Source of the DNA: an uncultured bacterium
GTDB lineage: Bacteria > Actinomycetota > Thermoleophilia > Solirubrobacterales > 70-9
Reading direction: 5' to 3'
Length of the DNA: 64,000 bases
Assembly: GCA_903901855.1 (NCBI GenBank)
Contig: CAIUSP010000004.1
Coordinates: 16,596 to 80,595 of the forward strand
The first letter of the stretch is position 1; the number at the start of each line of letters is the position of its first letter. The notes below the pieces were generated by a model. That model saw only the letters and a list, made by a program, of their open reading frames with translations. It searched no databases and was not told where the DNA came from. This document shows positions 16,608-24,324 of this stretch, one piece after another. The position numbers and the translations under genes are program-made.

Positions 16608-17600
16608 ATGAGGATCTTCAGCGGCATCCAGCCGACAGGTCGCAAGCACCTCGGCAACTACATCGGTGCCATCCGCCAGTACGTGGAGGGTCAGGACAGG
16701 GGGGACCCCGCCATCTACTGCATCGTCGATCTCCACGCGATCAGCGTGGCATGGGATCCAGCCGAATTGCGCTCGAACCTCTACGACACCACGGCGATCC
16801 TCCTGGCTTCCGGCTTGGATCCGGATCGATGCGTCCTGTTCAGGCAATCCGATGTCCGCGAGCACACCGAACTGTGTTGGCTGCTCTCCTCGGTCACCTC
16901 GCACGGTGATCTGAATCGGATGCACCAGTTCAAGGACAAGTCGTCGAAGCAGCGCGAACTCGTATCCGCTGCGCTCTTCTTCTACCCGGTCCTCCAGGCG
17001 GCCGATGTCCTCGCCTACCGGGCCGAGGAGGTGCCGGTCGGTGAGGACCAGCGTCAGCACGTGGAACTGATGAGAGAGATCGCGCGAAGGTTCAACGAAC
17101 GCTTCGGGGAGATCCTGGTGGAGCCGGATCACCGCATTCCCGAGATCGGTGCGCGGATCATGGACCTCCAGGACCCCACCAGCAAGATGTCCACGACCGG
17201 AGGCAGCGAGCAGGGGACCGTCTATGTACTCGATGAGCCCGCCGCCATCGAGAAGAAGTTCCGTTCGGCTGTGACCGATTCCGGGCAGGGAATCGTGAGA
17301 GGAGAGGGCAAGGAGGGTATTGCGAATCTGATCGAGATCCTCTCGGTGATCCGGGGCCTCGAGCCGTCAGCGATCGAGGAGGAGTTCGCCTCGGCGGGAT
17401 ATGGTGATTTCAAGTCCGCTGTCGCGGAAGCGACCTCGGAATTCCTCGCCCCGGTCAGAGAGCGCTATTCGGAGATCAGACCGGACGAGAAGGCTCTCGA
17501 CGAGGTGCTCTCGGCAGGCGCTGAAAGGGCGGCGGAGATGGCTTCTGTGGTCCTCGACGAGGCGCGTTCGGCCATGGGCCTTGGTCCCGGCAGTGGCTGA
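16608..17600 (+). CDS. trpS: Tryptophan-tRNA ligase
   Basis: Class I synthetase that charges tRNA-Trp. The HIGH-type motif is HLGN in GIQPTGRKHLGNYIGA near residue 14. The second signature reads KMSTT at residues 193-197 instead of the usual KMSKS, so its second lysine is missing. The surrounding GTVYVLDEPAAIEKKFRSAVTDSG fits TrpRS. 330 aa is normal. It follows gcvPB by 58 bp. I see no clear -10 hexamer close to this start, so it may be read from the gcv operon. It is probably a working enzyme, since loss of the second lysine is tolerated in some TrpRS. Confidence 0.94.
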   Translation: MRIFSGIQPTGRKHLGNYIGAIRQYVEGQDRGDPAIYCIVDLHAISVAWDPAELRSNLYDTTAILLASGLDPDRCVLFRQSDVREHTELCWLLSSVTSHGDLNRMHQFKDKSSKQRELVSAALFFYPVLQAADVLAYRAEEVPVGEDQRQHVELMREIARRFNERFGEILVEPDHRIPEIGARIMDLQDPTSKMSTTGGSEQGTVYVLDEPAAIEKKFRSAVTDSGQGIVRGEGKEGIANLIEILSVIRGLEPSAIEEEFASAGYGDFKSAVAEATSEFLAPVRERYSEIRPDEKALDEVLSAGAERAAEMASVVLDEARSAMGLGPGSG

Positions 17601-17624
17601 GTCGATTCTTTGACCGTCGTCGCC

Positions 17625-17632
17625 TATACGCT
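17625..17632 (+). promoter_or_regulatory. -10 element of scpA
   Basis: TATACGCT holds two overlapping candidates: TATACG, 8 nt before the GTG, and TACGCT, 6 nt before it. No Shine-Dalgarno is visible. Confidence 0.4.
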
Positions 17633-17638
17633 CGCCGC

Positions 17639-18376
17639 GTGAACTCGACCGCTCCAGCCTCGGTCTCTCGTCTGGATCTCGATCTCGCCATCTTCCAGGG
17701 TCCTTTCGACCTCCTGCTGGCGGTCCTCTTGCGCGAGGAGATCAGCCTCGCGGAGGTGGATCTCGCCGATGTCGTGCTCGCCTACATCGATCACCTCGAG
17801 TCGGTGGGGAGTCTGGATCTAGAGTCGGTCACGGAGTTCCTGGTCCTGATCGCCGCGTTGCTCGAACTGAAGAGCAAACTGCTGCTTCCCGGCGAGGAGG
17901 AGGAGTTGGACGAACTCGGACCCGAGGAGGCTGCCGACGAACTCCTCGCCAGGATGCTCGAGTACCGCCGTTATCACGATGCGGCAGAGGCACTGATCGA
18001 GATCAGATCTGCAGCCGAGGGGTACGGCTACCGTGTCGCCGCAGCCCCCCCGGAGCTACGAAGGGCGGCACTGGAGGCAGCCGAGCAGGCCTACGAACCT
18101 GATCGTCTCGGTCAGGCTCTCGAGGCGCTTCTTACGCCTCCGCCGAAGGTCGATGCCTCGCATATCCGGCAGAGCGTCTCACTCAGTCGCAGGGTCCGGA
18201 TCCTCAAGGATTTGCTCGCTGCAAAGTCGAGCTTCGACTTCCGCGAGACCTTCGGTAACGAAGATCACCTCACCCAGGCGGTGACGCTTTTCGCTCTGCT
18301 CGAGTTGCACAAGCGGGGAGAGGCCAGCTGGAGACAGGATCGCTCCTTCGGCCCGATCGAGGTCATCGTCTCATGA
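17639..18376 (+). CDS. scpA: Segregation and condensation protein A (kleisin)
   Basis: Kleisin that bridges the SMC heads in the bacterial condensin; its SMC partner is also in this window at 48.4 kb. The N-terminal SMC-binding part is FQGPFDLLLAVLLREEISLAEVDLADVVLAYI, then EFLVLIAALLELKSKLLLPGEEEE and DELLARMLEYRRYHDAAEAL. The C-terminal winged-helix part has VTLFALLELHKRGEASWRQDRSFGPIEV. 245 aa is normal. GTG 17639 fits the hexamer just upstream. The scpB start overlaps its stop by four bases. Confidence 0.95.
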   Translation: MNSTAPASVSRLDLDLAIFQGPFDLLLAVLLREEISLAEVDLADVVLAYIDHLESVGSLDLESVTEFLVLIAALLELKSKLLLPGEEEELDELGPEEAADELLARMLEYRRYHDAAEALIEIRSAAEGYGYRVAAAPPELRRAALEAAEQAYEPDRLGQALEALLTPPPKVDASHIRQSVSLSRRVRILKDLLAAKSSFDFRETFGNEDHLTQAVTLFALLELHKRGEASWRQDRSFGPIEVIVS

Positions 18377-18954
18377 GTGCTGCCGACCGGGGTCTCGAGG
18401 CTGCAGTCGAGGCGCTCCTCTTCCTGTCGAGTGATGCCGTAACACCCAAGCGGTTGGCGGAGGCGCTCGAGGTGGATGAGGACGAGACGGTCGAGGCGCT
18501 GGAAAGTCTCGGCCGGTCTCTGGAGGACTCTGGTCGTGGATTGGTCCTGCGTGAGGTCGCCGGCGGATACGCGCTCGCCTCGGTTCCTCAATTCGATGAT
18601 GCGGCCCGTAGGCTCCTCGCAAAGCCGAAGACGCCCCCGCTGACCCAGGCTCAGGCCGAGGTGCTGGCGATCGTGGCCTATCTGCAGCCCGTCTCGCGCC
18701 CCGAGATCGCCCGGATCCGCGGCGTATCCTCCGACTCGACCGTGTCCGGCCTCACCGAGCGCGGACTCATAGAAGAGAAGGGGCGGACCGACTTCGGCGC
18801 TGTCAGTTACGCCACCAGCGAGTTGTTCGAGAAGCTATTCGGCCTCGCCTCGCTCGATTCGTTGCCAGATCCTGCGCAGTTCGACCCCACGCCGGAAGAC
18901 GAGAGAGAGCTCCGTGAGCGGCTTCTGCAGGCGGGGGAACGTCGCGCGGCCTGA
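18373..18954 (+). CDS. scpB: Segregation and condensation protein B
   Basis: Winged-helix protein that dimerises and binds ScpA in the SMC complex. Characteristic sequence: LEAAVEALLFLSSDAVTPKRLAEAL at the N terminus, then PPLTQAQAEVLAIVAYLQPVSRPEIARIRGV and the second winged helix with GLIEEKGRTDFGAVSYATSELFEKLFGLASLDSLPD. 193 aa is normal. ATG 18373 overlaps the scpA stop (ATGA). The pseudouridine synthase begins 17 bp downstream, the usual order in Gram-positive chromosomes. Confidence 0.95.
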   Translation: MSAADRGLEAAVEALLFLSSDAVTPKRLAEALEVDEDETVEALESLGRSLEDSGRGLVLREVAGGYALASVPQFDDAARRLLAKPKTPPLTQAQAEVLAIVAYLQPVSRPEIARIRGVSSDSTVSGLTERGLIEEKGRTDFGAVSYATSELFEKLFGLASLDSLPDPAQFDPTPEDERELRERLLQAGERRAA

Positions 18955-18971
18955 AGCGGCGGGGATCTGGC

Positions 18972-19715
18972 ATGGACCAGCCCGACTCGACAACTGACCG
19001 GACGATGAGGCTTGCGAGGTACCTCGCGCACTCTGGGGTCGCTTCACGCCGAGCCGCCGAGGGACTGATTCGTGCCGGACGGGTCCAGGTCGATGGCGAG
19101 GTGGTCACGGATCCGGCTACGGCCGTAGGGAAAGGGCAGGAGGTCAAGTTCGACGGTGGAGCGATCTCACCCGAGGAGCGCGAGGTGTGGGTACTCAACA
19201 AACCCCGCGATGTCGTCTCGACCGCCAGTGAACCTGGCTCACGCAGACCTGTGACGGACCTGATCGATTCTCCACGCAGGCTCTATCCGGTCGGGCGACT
19301 CGATGCCGACTCGACTGGATTGATCCTCCTAACCAACGACGGTGATCTGGCGAACCTGCTCACGCATCCCCGATACGAGGTTCCCAAGACCTATCGGGTC
19401 GTGCTGCGCAGGCCGGTCACGGATGACGATGTATCTCGTCTGGCCGGAGGAGTGGAACTCGAGGACGGTCCGACGGCACCGGCGCAGGTAGAGAGGACCT
19501 CCGAATTCGAACTGCTCATCACCATCCACGAAGGCCGGAACCGTCAGGTTCGTCGGATGGCCGAGGCCGTGGGCAACCAGGTCGACTCGTTGAGGAGGCT
19601 CCGCTTCGGACCGCTCGAGTTGGGAGATCTCGACCTCGGAGAGTCTCGCAAGCTCACGACCCGGGAAATCGACTCGCTCTGGGAATATGCCCGAGAGATG
19701 GAGAAGCGGTCATGA
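18972..19715 (+). CDS. Ribosomal pseudouridine synthase, RluB/RsuA family
   Basis: Makes a pseudouridine in ribosomal RNA; the RluB type modifies 23S. An S4 RNA-binding domain comes first (RLARYLAHSGVASRRAAEGLIRAGRVQVDG), followed by the catalytic domain with GRLDADSTGLILLTNDGDLAN, where the aspartate of GRLDADSTG is the nucleophile. KTYRVVL and EGRNRQVRRM are also present. 247 aa fits. Position after scpB favours RluB over RsuA, but sequence alone does not settle the target base. Start ATG 18972; ATG 19005 is an alternative just ahead of the S4 domain. Confidence 0.92.
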   Translation: MDQPDSTTDRTMRLARYLAHSGVASRRAAEGLIRAGRVQVDGEVVTDPATAVGKGQEVKFDGGAISPEEREVWVLNKPRDVVSTASEPGSRRPVTDLIDSPRRLYPVGRLDADSTGLILLTNDGDLANLLTHPRYEVPKTYRVVLRRPVTDDDVSRLAGGVELEDGPTAPAQVERTSEFELLITIHEGRNRQVRRMAEAVGNQVDSLRRLRFGPLELGDLDLGESRKLTTREIDSLWEYAREMEKRS

Positions 19716-20098
19716 GCCCCAGCCAGACACCAGAGCGTCTTTTCGCCGTACGCGGCGCCAATACAGTTGTGTCGAACGATGCAGATGCGATCGGGGATGC
19801 CACGAGATCGCTCCTGGAGGCGATCATTGCGCGCAACGCTCTGAATCAGGAGAGAATCGTCAGCTGCATCTTCACTACCACCGACGATCTCGATGCCGAG
19901 TTCCCTGCTGTCGCAGCACGGGAGATGGGCCTCGACCGAGTGCCCCTGCTTTGCGCGCGGGAGATAGACGTTCCCGGCGCTATGTCCTCGTTGGTCAGGG
20001 TGCTCGTCCACTACTACGGGGCCCCGGATCACACGCCCGAGCCCGTCTACCTCGGCGATGCGGCGAGCCTCAGGACCGACTTGGGCGGTTCGGCCTGA
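19712..20098 (+). CDS. aroH: Chorismate mutase, AroH type
   Basis: Monofunctional trimeric chorismate mutase that converts chorismate to prephenate for phenylalanine and tyrosine. The AroH fold is clear: FAVRGANTVVSND (active-site Arg), CIFTTTDDLDAEFPAVAAREMG, VPLLCAREIDVPGAMSSLVRVL (second Arg) and the C-terminal PVYLGDAASLRTDL with the conserved Tyr and Arg. 128 aa is normal. It overlaps the pseudouridine synthase stop by four bases and begins a block with DAHP synthase, prephenate dehydrogenase and EPSP synthase. Confidence 0.95.
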   Translation: MSPSQTPERLFAVRGANTVVSNDADAIGDATRSLLEAIIARNALNQERIVSCIFTTTDDLDAEFPAVAAREMGLDRVPLLCAREIDVPGAMSSLVRVLVHYYGAPDHTPEPVYLGDAASLRTDLGGSA

Positions 20099-20155
20099 GC
20101 GTGGGCGCTGGCGTGCGCTGCGCAGGCAGCTGCCCGACCTAGGCCCCCGACCCTC

Positions 20156-20161
20156 TACGAT
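20156..20161 (+). promoter_or_regulatory. Candidate -10 for DAHP synthase gene
   Basis: TACGAT lies about 58 nt before the start, so this gene would have a leader, unlike most operon heads here. The leader can form a small hairpin, CCGCC-TCTCG-GGCGG. No T-box or leader-peptide signature is seen. Confidence 0.3.
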
Positions 20162-20219
20162 CAGTCGACCCGCCGCCTCTCGGGCGGTCGTTGGCAACGG
20201 AAATGACGGTGACTTGAAG

Positions 20220-21254
20220 ATGATGATCGTGATGAAACAGGGGGCGACCGAGGAACAGGTCGCAAGCGTGGTCGAGCGCATCGAAGGCGCCGGCTGTACT
20301 GCCCATGTCTCGAAGGGTGAACTCCTGACCGTCATCGGTGCCATAGGTGTCGAGGAAGACCGCATTGCGGACCTCGGTCTCGAGGGTCAGGAGGGGGTCG
20401 ATCAAGTGGTACCCATCCTCAAGCCGTTCAAGCTCGCCTCGCTGCAGTTCAAGAAGGGTGAACGCACAGCTGTCGAGGTCGGGGGAGTCCCGATAGGGGC
20501 TGGGTCCTTCGGCTTGATCGCCGGTCCCTGCACGGTCGAGAACCGTGATCAAATGCTCGACACCGCTCGCGCTGTGGCCGATGGCGGCGCCACTCACCTG
20601 CGCGGTGGCGCCTACAAGCCCCGGACGTCTCCGTACAGTTTCCAAGGGCTCGGTCAGGAGGGACTCTCTCTGCTTGCAGAGGCCAAGGCCGAGACAGGTC
20701 TGCCGGTAGTCACCGAGTTGATGGATGTGCGCGATCTGGAGCCGGTGGTCGAAGTCGCGGACATGATCCAGCTCGGCGCTCGAAACATGCAGAACTACAC
20801 ACTCCTGTCCGAGGTCGGCAAGGCTGGCATACCGGTACTAATCAAGCGTGGTCTGTCGGCGACCCTCGATGAGCTCCTGATGGCCGCCGAGTACGTCCTC
20901 AAGGAGGGCAACGAGAACGTGATTCTCTGTGAGAGAGGGATCCGCACCTATGAGAGCGGCTACCGATTCACCTTGGACCTCCTTGCGATACCCGCACTGA
21001 AGGAACAGACGCATCTACCTGTCGTGGTCGACCCGAGCCACGCGGCCGGCCGCCGTGACTGGGTCGAGCCGATGTCCCTCGCTGCCGCGGCGGCAGGTGC
21101 GGACGGCGTCCTGGTCGAGGTGCACAACGACCCAGACTCCGCCGTGTGTGACGCTGCCCAGCAGATCCCGACCAGCGGTTTCGCCGACTACGCGGAGCGG
21201 CTGAAGGCCGCTGCCGATCTGGCCCGAAGCACGCCCACCCACGCCGGCGTCTGA
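20220..21254 (+). CDS. 3-deoxy-7-phosphoheptulonate (DAHP) synthase, type I-beta with regulatory domain
   Basis: First step of the shikimate pathway, joining phosphoenolpyruvate and erythrose 4-phosphate. Residues 1-90 form the ferredoxin-like regulatory domain seen in the Thermotoga-type enzyme (MIVMKQGATEEQVASVVE, ending VVPILKPFKLASLQF), which usually mediates feedback by tyrosine. The barrel follows with IAGPCTVENRDQM, LRGGAYKPRTSPYSFQGLG, QLGARNMQNYTLL, VLIKRG, ILCERGIRTYE, VVVDPSHAAGRRDW and VEVHNDPDSA. 344 aa is typical. The start is ATG 20220 or the adjacent ATG 20223; upstream sequence in frame shows no family resemblance. Confidence 0.95.
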   Translation: MMIVMKQGATEEQVASVVERIEGAGCTAHVSKGELLTVIGAIGVEEDRIADLGLEGQEGVDQVVPILKPFKLASLQFKKGERTAVEVGGVPIGAGSFGLIAGPCTVENRDQMLDTARAVADGGATHLRGGAYKPRTSPYSFQGLGQEGLSLLAEAKAETGLPVVTELMDVRDLEPVVEVADMIQLGARNMQNYTLLSEVGKAGIPVLIKRGLSATLDELLMAAEYVLKEGNENVILCERGIRTYESGYRFTLDLLAIPALKEQTHLPVVVDPSHAAGRRDWVEPMSLAAAAAGADGVLVEVHNDPDSAVCDAAQQIPTSGFADYAERLKAAADLARSTPTHAGV

Positions 21255-21264
21255 CAGTCCGACC

Positions 21265-22338
21265 ATGAGGGTGAGCGTCCTAGGAGTCGGCCTGATCGGT
21301 GGCTCGATCGGCCTTGCGGCCAAGAGCCGCGCAGATGCAAGCGTGACCGGATTCGATTCCGACCCGGCGGCAGTCGCGCATGCCCGTTCTCTCGGGGCAG
21401 TGGACGATGCAGCGGCGAGTGTCGAGCAGGCCTGCAGCGAGGCCGAGATCGTCGTCTGCGCTGGTCCGGTCGACCGACTCGAGGAGCTGGTCGCCGCCGC
21501 ACTCGAGGCATCCGGTGATGAATGTGCGGTGACCGACGTCGGCTCGGTCAAACGGCATCTGGCAGACAGGTTTGCCGCTCAGGGACGGTTCGTTGGCGGT
21601 CATCCGTTGGCCGGCATCGAGAGCGTCGGTGTGCAGGGTGCCCGCGAAGACCTCTTCGATGGCGCCCGCTGGTTCCTCACCCCTGAGGGTGAGACGGAGG
21701 GCGTCCTCTACGACCGACTCCAGCGTTTCGTCTCGGTCCTCGGGGCGAGGCCCCAGGCGATCGAGCCAGCCGAACATGATCGCCTGATGGCTACGGTCAG
21801 CCACCTGCCGCATCTGTTCGCCAATGTCTTGGTCGGTCGAGCAGCCGGTTCGAGTCAGGGTGAAGCGTTGCCCGAGGTGGGCCCCAGTTTCCGCGACGCA
21901 GCAAGGGTCGCGGGCGAGAACCCTGCGCTGTGGGCGGATATCTACCTTCGAAACGCCGATGAGATCGCTGCCGAGGCCGACGCCGCCGCTGACCGCCTGA
22001 AGGAGATGGCGAAGGCAATCCGCGCCGGTGACAGAGATGCGCTCGAGCAGTGGCAGGAGCAGGCAGCTCAGCAGCGCCGGAGTCTGCTCGAGGGAGATCT
22101 GGTCGGCGGTCCCCTGGTCGAGGTTCGCGTTCTCGTGCGCAACAGCCCGGGCGTGATGGCAGAGATCGCGCTGGCACTCGGCAAGGCCAGAGTGAACATC
22201 GAAGATATGGCCCTCTACCCGGTTTCGGATATGAGTTCCGGAGCGATCTCGCTCTTCGTCTCAGGAGACGAGGATGCGGAGCGCGCTCTCGAGTGTGTGG
22301 CGGAGCTGGGACACGAGGCGATCAAGGTAAGTAGATGA
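21265..22338 (+). CDS. tyrA: Prephenate dehydrogenase with C-terminal ACT domain
   Basis: NAD-dependent oxidative decarboxylase that makes hydroxyphenylpyruvate for tyrosine. The N-terminal Rossmann motif is VLGVGLIGGSIGLA. VTDVGSVKRHL, GGHPLAGIESVGVQGAREDLFDGARW and the histidine in ATVSHLPHLFANVLV mark the active site. Residues 285-357 form an ACT domain (VEVRVLVRNSPGVMAEIALALGKARVNIEDMAL), implying feedback by an amino acid, probably tyrosine. 357 aa. It starts 10 bp after DAHP synthase, and aroA overlaps its stop by four bases. Confidence 0.95.
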   Translation: MRVSVLGVGLIGGSIGLAAKSRADASVTGFDSDPAAVAHARSLGAVDDAAASVEQACSEAEIVVCAGPVDRLEELVAAALEASGDECAVTDVGSVKRHLADRFAAQGRFVGGHPLAGIESVGVQGAREDLFDGARWFLTPEGETEGVLYDRLQRFVSVLGARPQAIEPAEHDRLMATVSHLPHLFANVLVGRAAGSSQGEALPEVGPSFRDAARVAGENPALWADIYLRNADEIAAEADAAADRLKEMAKAIRAGDRDALEQWQEQAAQQRRSLLEGDLVGGPLVEVRVLVRNSPGVMAEIALALGKARVNIEDMALYPVSDMSSGAISLFVSGDEDAERALECVAELGHEAIKVSR

Positions 22339-23636
22339 CCACGGTTAGATTCGATCCGGTCGACTCGTTCCGGGGCGAGTTGCGCGCTCCTGCCGACAAG
22401 TCGATCTCCCACCGCGCCTTACTGCTCGGAGCCTTTGCAGAAGGCACGTCGAAGCTCACGCGATGCCTCGATGCAGCCGACACCCGCTCGACCCTCGATG
22501 CGATCGAGTCGTTGGGCGCCGAGGTAACGATCCGAGAAGAGGGTCCGGATGGACTGGATCTCGAGATCTCCGGCTTCGGGCTCACCGGTGCTGCCGCCGG
22601 TCGAATCGATGTAGGCAATTCCGGAACCCTGATTCGCCTGCTGATGGGGTTGCTTTCGGGTCAACCGGCTGGTGAGTGGGTCCTCGAAGGAGACTCCTCG
22701 ATAGCCGAGCGGCCGATGGACCGGGCGGCGGACCCTCTGATCGAGCTCGGGGCGACGATTGCCTGCAAGGACGGTTCGTACCCGCCGGTTACGGTCACGG
22801 GGAGCAGGATCGAAGGCGGAAGAGTGGACCTGCATCTCGCAAGCGCTCAGGTGAAGAGCGCCATCCTGCTCGCGGGCCTCAATGCGGCCGGACCGGTCAG
22901 AGTCAGCGAGCCAGCGCTGTCTCGTAATCACACCGAGTTGATGCTGTCCGGCTGCGGTGTGGAGGTCGTCTGCGACGGTCTCGCCACCACCGTCTCGCCC
23001 CCGTCACAGCTCTCGCCGCTCGACCTCTCGGTGCCGGGAGATATCTCCTCGGCCGCCTTCGCGATAGTGGCAGCGATCCTCGCTCCCCAGAGCGCCCTTC
23101 TGGTCGAAGGAGTGGGTCTCAACCCGACCCGCACCGGGATCCTCGACATCCTCGAGCTGATGGGCGCAGGCCAGGCGATCGAGCGGGCCTCCGCCACGGA
23201 GAGTGGTGGCGAGCAGGCTGGTGATCTCGAGGTGAGATCGTCCGAGTTGAGAGGGGTAGAGATAGGCGGGGATCTCATTCCCAGGACGATCGATGAGCTT
23301 CCGTTGCTGGGCCTCCTCGGTTGCTTCGCCGACGGGGAGACCATCCTCTCCGATGCCGCGGAATTGAGGGTGAAGGAATCCGATCGGATCGATGGGGTCG
23401 TTTCGGGGCTCTCTGGCCTGGGTGCCGAGATCGAAGAGACCACGGACGGGTTCAAGGTGACGGGGACCGGCGGAATAGCTGGAGGGGTAATGGACGCCCG
23501 GGGTGACCACAGACTCGCGATGCTCGGAGCGGTTGCAGGTCTCGTCTCGCGTGACGGAGTCGAGGTGACCGGGTTCGAGGCTTCCCAGATCAGCTATCCG
23601 GACTTCGAGCGGGACCTCCGCTCGCTCTCGGCCTGA
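22335..23636 (+). CDS. aroA: 3-phosphoshikimate 1-carboxyvinyltransferase (EPSP synthase)
   Basis: Joins shikimate 3-phosphate and phosphoenolpyruvate in the sixth shikimate step. The N-terminal ADKSISHRALLLGAFAEGTS carries the conserved Lys, Ser and Arg. IDVGNSGTLIRLLMGLLSG, HLASAQVKSAILLAGL, SVPGDISSAAFAIVAAI, ELRVKESDRI and GDHRLAMLGAVAGL follow in order. 433 aa is normal. ATG 22335 overlaps the tyrA stop (ATGA). Expressed with DAHP synthase and tyrA, so it belongs to the aromatic amino acid operon. Confidence 0.97.
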   Translation: MTTVRFDPVDSFRGELRAPADKSISHRALLLGAFAEGTSKLTRCLDAADTRSTLDAIESLGAEVTIREEGPDGLDLEISGFGLTGAAAGRIDVGNSGTLIRLLMGLLSGQPAGEWVLEGDSSIAERPMDRAADPLIELGATIACKDGSYPPVTVTGSRIEGGRVDLHLASAQVKSAILLAGLNAAGPVRVSEPALSRNHTELMLSGCGVEVVCDGLATTVSPPSQLSPLDLSVPGDISSAAFAIVAAILAPQSALLVEGVGLNPTRTGILDILELMGAGQAIERASATESGGEQAGDLEVRSSELRGVEIGGDLIPRTIDELPLLGLLGCFADGETILSDAAELRVKESDRIDGVVSGLSGLGAEIEETTDGFKVTGTGGIAGGVMDARGDHRLAMLGAVAGLVSRDGVEVTGFEASQISYPDFERDLRSLSA

Positions 23637-23676
23637 AGACGAACAGGACCCACCGGGATGACCGTCGCTTCCTCTC

Positions 23677-23682
23677 TACCCT
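23677..23682 (+). promoter_or_regulatory. -10 element of cmk
   Basis: TACCCT lies 6 nt before the cmk ATG. No Shine-Dalgarno and no clear -35. Confidence 0.4.
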
Positions 23683-23688
23683 GAAGCG

Positions 23689-24324
23689 ATGCTGATCGCG
23701 ATAGATGGGCCTGCCGGGGCCGGGAAATCGACCGCCGCACGCGGTGTGGCCGCTGCCATCGGTGGCACCTATCTCGACAGCGGGGCTATGTACCGGTGCG
23801 TGGCTCTGGCGGCGTTGGGTGCTGGGGTAGACCTGGACGATCCGGTCGGGACCGGTGACCTGGCCGCCGGGCTGGAGATCGAACCTGGTCCACCGCCCAC
23901 GCTCGATGGCGAGGATGTCAGCGCTGCGATCAGGACGCGCGAAGTCTCAGTTGCAGCCTCGCGCGTATCGGTGCACCCAGCGGTTCGCGCGGCCATGGTG
24001 GGGCGACAGCGAGAGCTGATTACTGACGGAATCTGGGTGGCAGAGGGACGTGACATAGGGACGGTCGTGGCGCCGGATGCCGAGCTGAAGATCTTCCTCA
24101 CGGCCGATCGGACCGAGCGGACCAGGCGTCGGGCTGTGGAGACCGGTGACCCTCCCGAGGGGGTTGCCAGGGATATCGCCGAGCGTGACCGACGCGATAC
24201 CGAGCGTGACCACGGTGCGCTGATCGCCGCCGACGACGCGGTCGAACTCGATACGACCGGCCTCGACCCCGACCAGGTGGTCGAGAGGATCGTCGAGATC
24301 GCGCGTGAGAGGAGTCTGGTTTGA
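23689..24324 (+). CDS. cmk: Cytidylate kinase
   Basis: Phosphorylates CMP and dCMP with ATP. The P-loop is IAIDGPAGAGKSTAARGVA at the N terminus, then TYLDSGAMYRCVALAAL, the NMP-binding region with VSVAASRVSVHPAVRAAMVGRQREL, and WVAEGRDIGTVVAPDAELKIFLTA. 211 aa is slightly short of the usual 220-230 but all motifs are present. It has a likely promoter of its own and is coupled to der through a TTGA overlap. Confidence 0.96.
   Translation: MLIAIDGPAGAGKSTAARGVAAAIGGTYLDSGAMYRCVALAALGAGVDLDDPVGTGDLAAGLEIEPGPPPTLDGEDVSAAIRTREVSVAASRVSVHPAVRAAMVGRQRELITDGIWVAEGRDIGTVVAPDAELKIFLTADRTERTRRRAVETGDPPEGVARDIAERDRRDTERDHGALIAADDAVELDTTGLDPDQVVERIVEIARERSLV

Noticed and set aside
15245..16657. 470-codon open frame on the minus strand opposite gcvPB and the trpS start
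   Set aside because: A shadow of high-GC coding sequence. Its translation has no family pattern, and the + strand gene is certain.
20203..20217. Four-codon upstream open frame before DAHP synthase (ATG ACG GTG ACT TGA)
   Set aside because: Too short and without regulatory codons; likely chance.
20099..20219. T-box or leader-peptide attenuator before DAHP synthase
   Set aside because: No T-box sequence and no run of aromatic codons; only a small hairpin.
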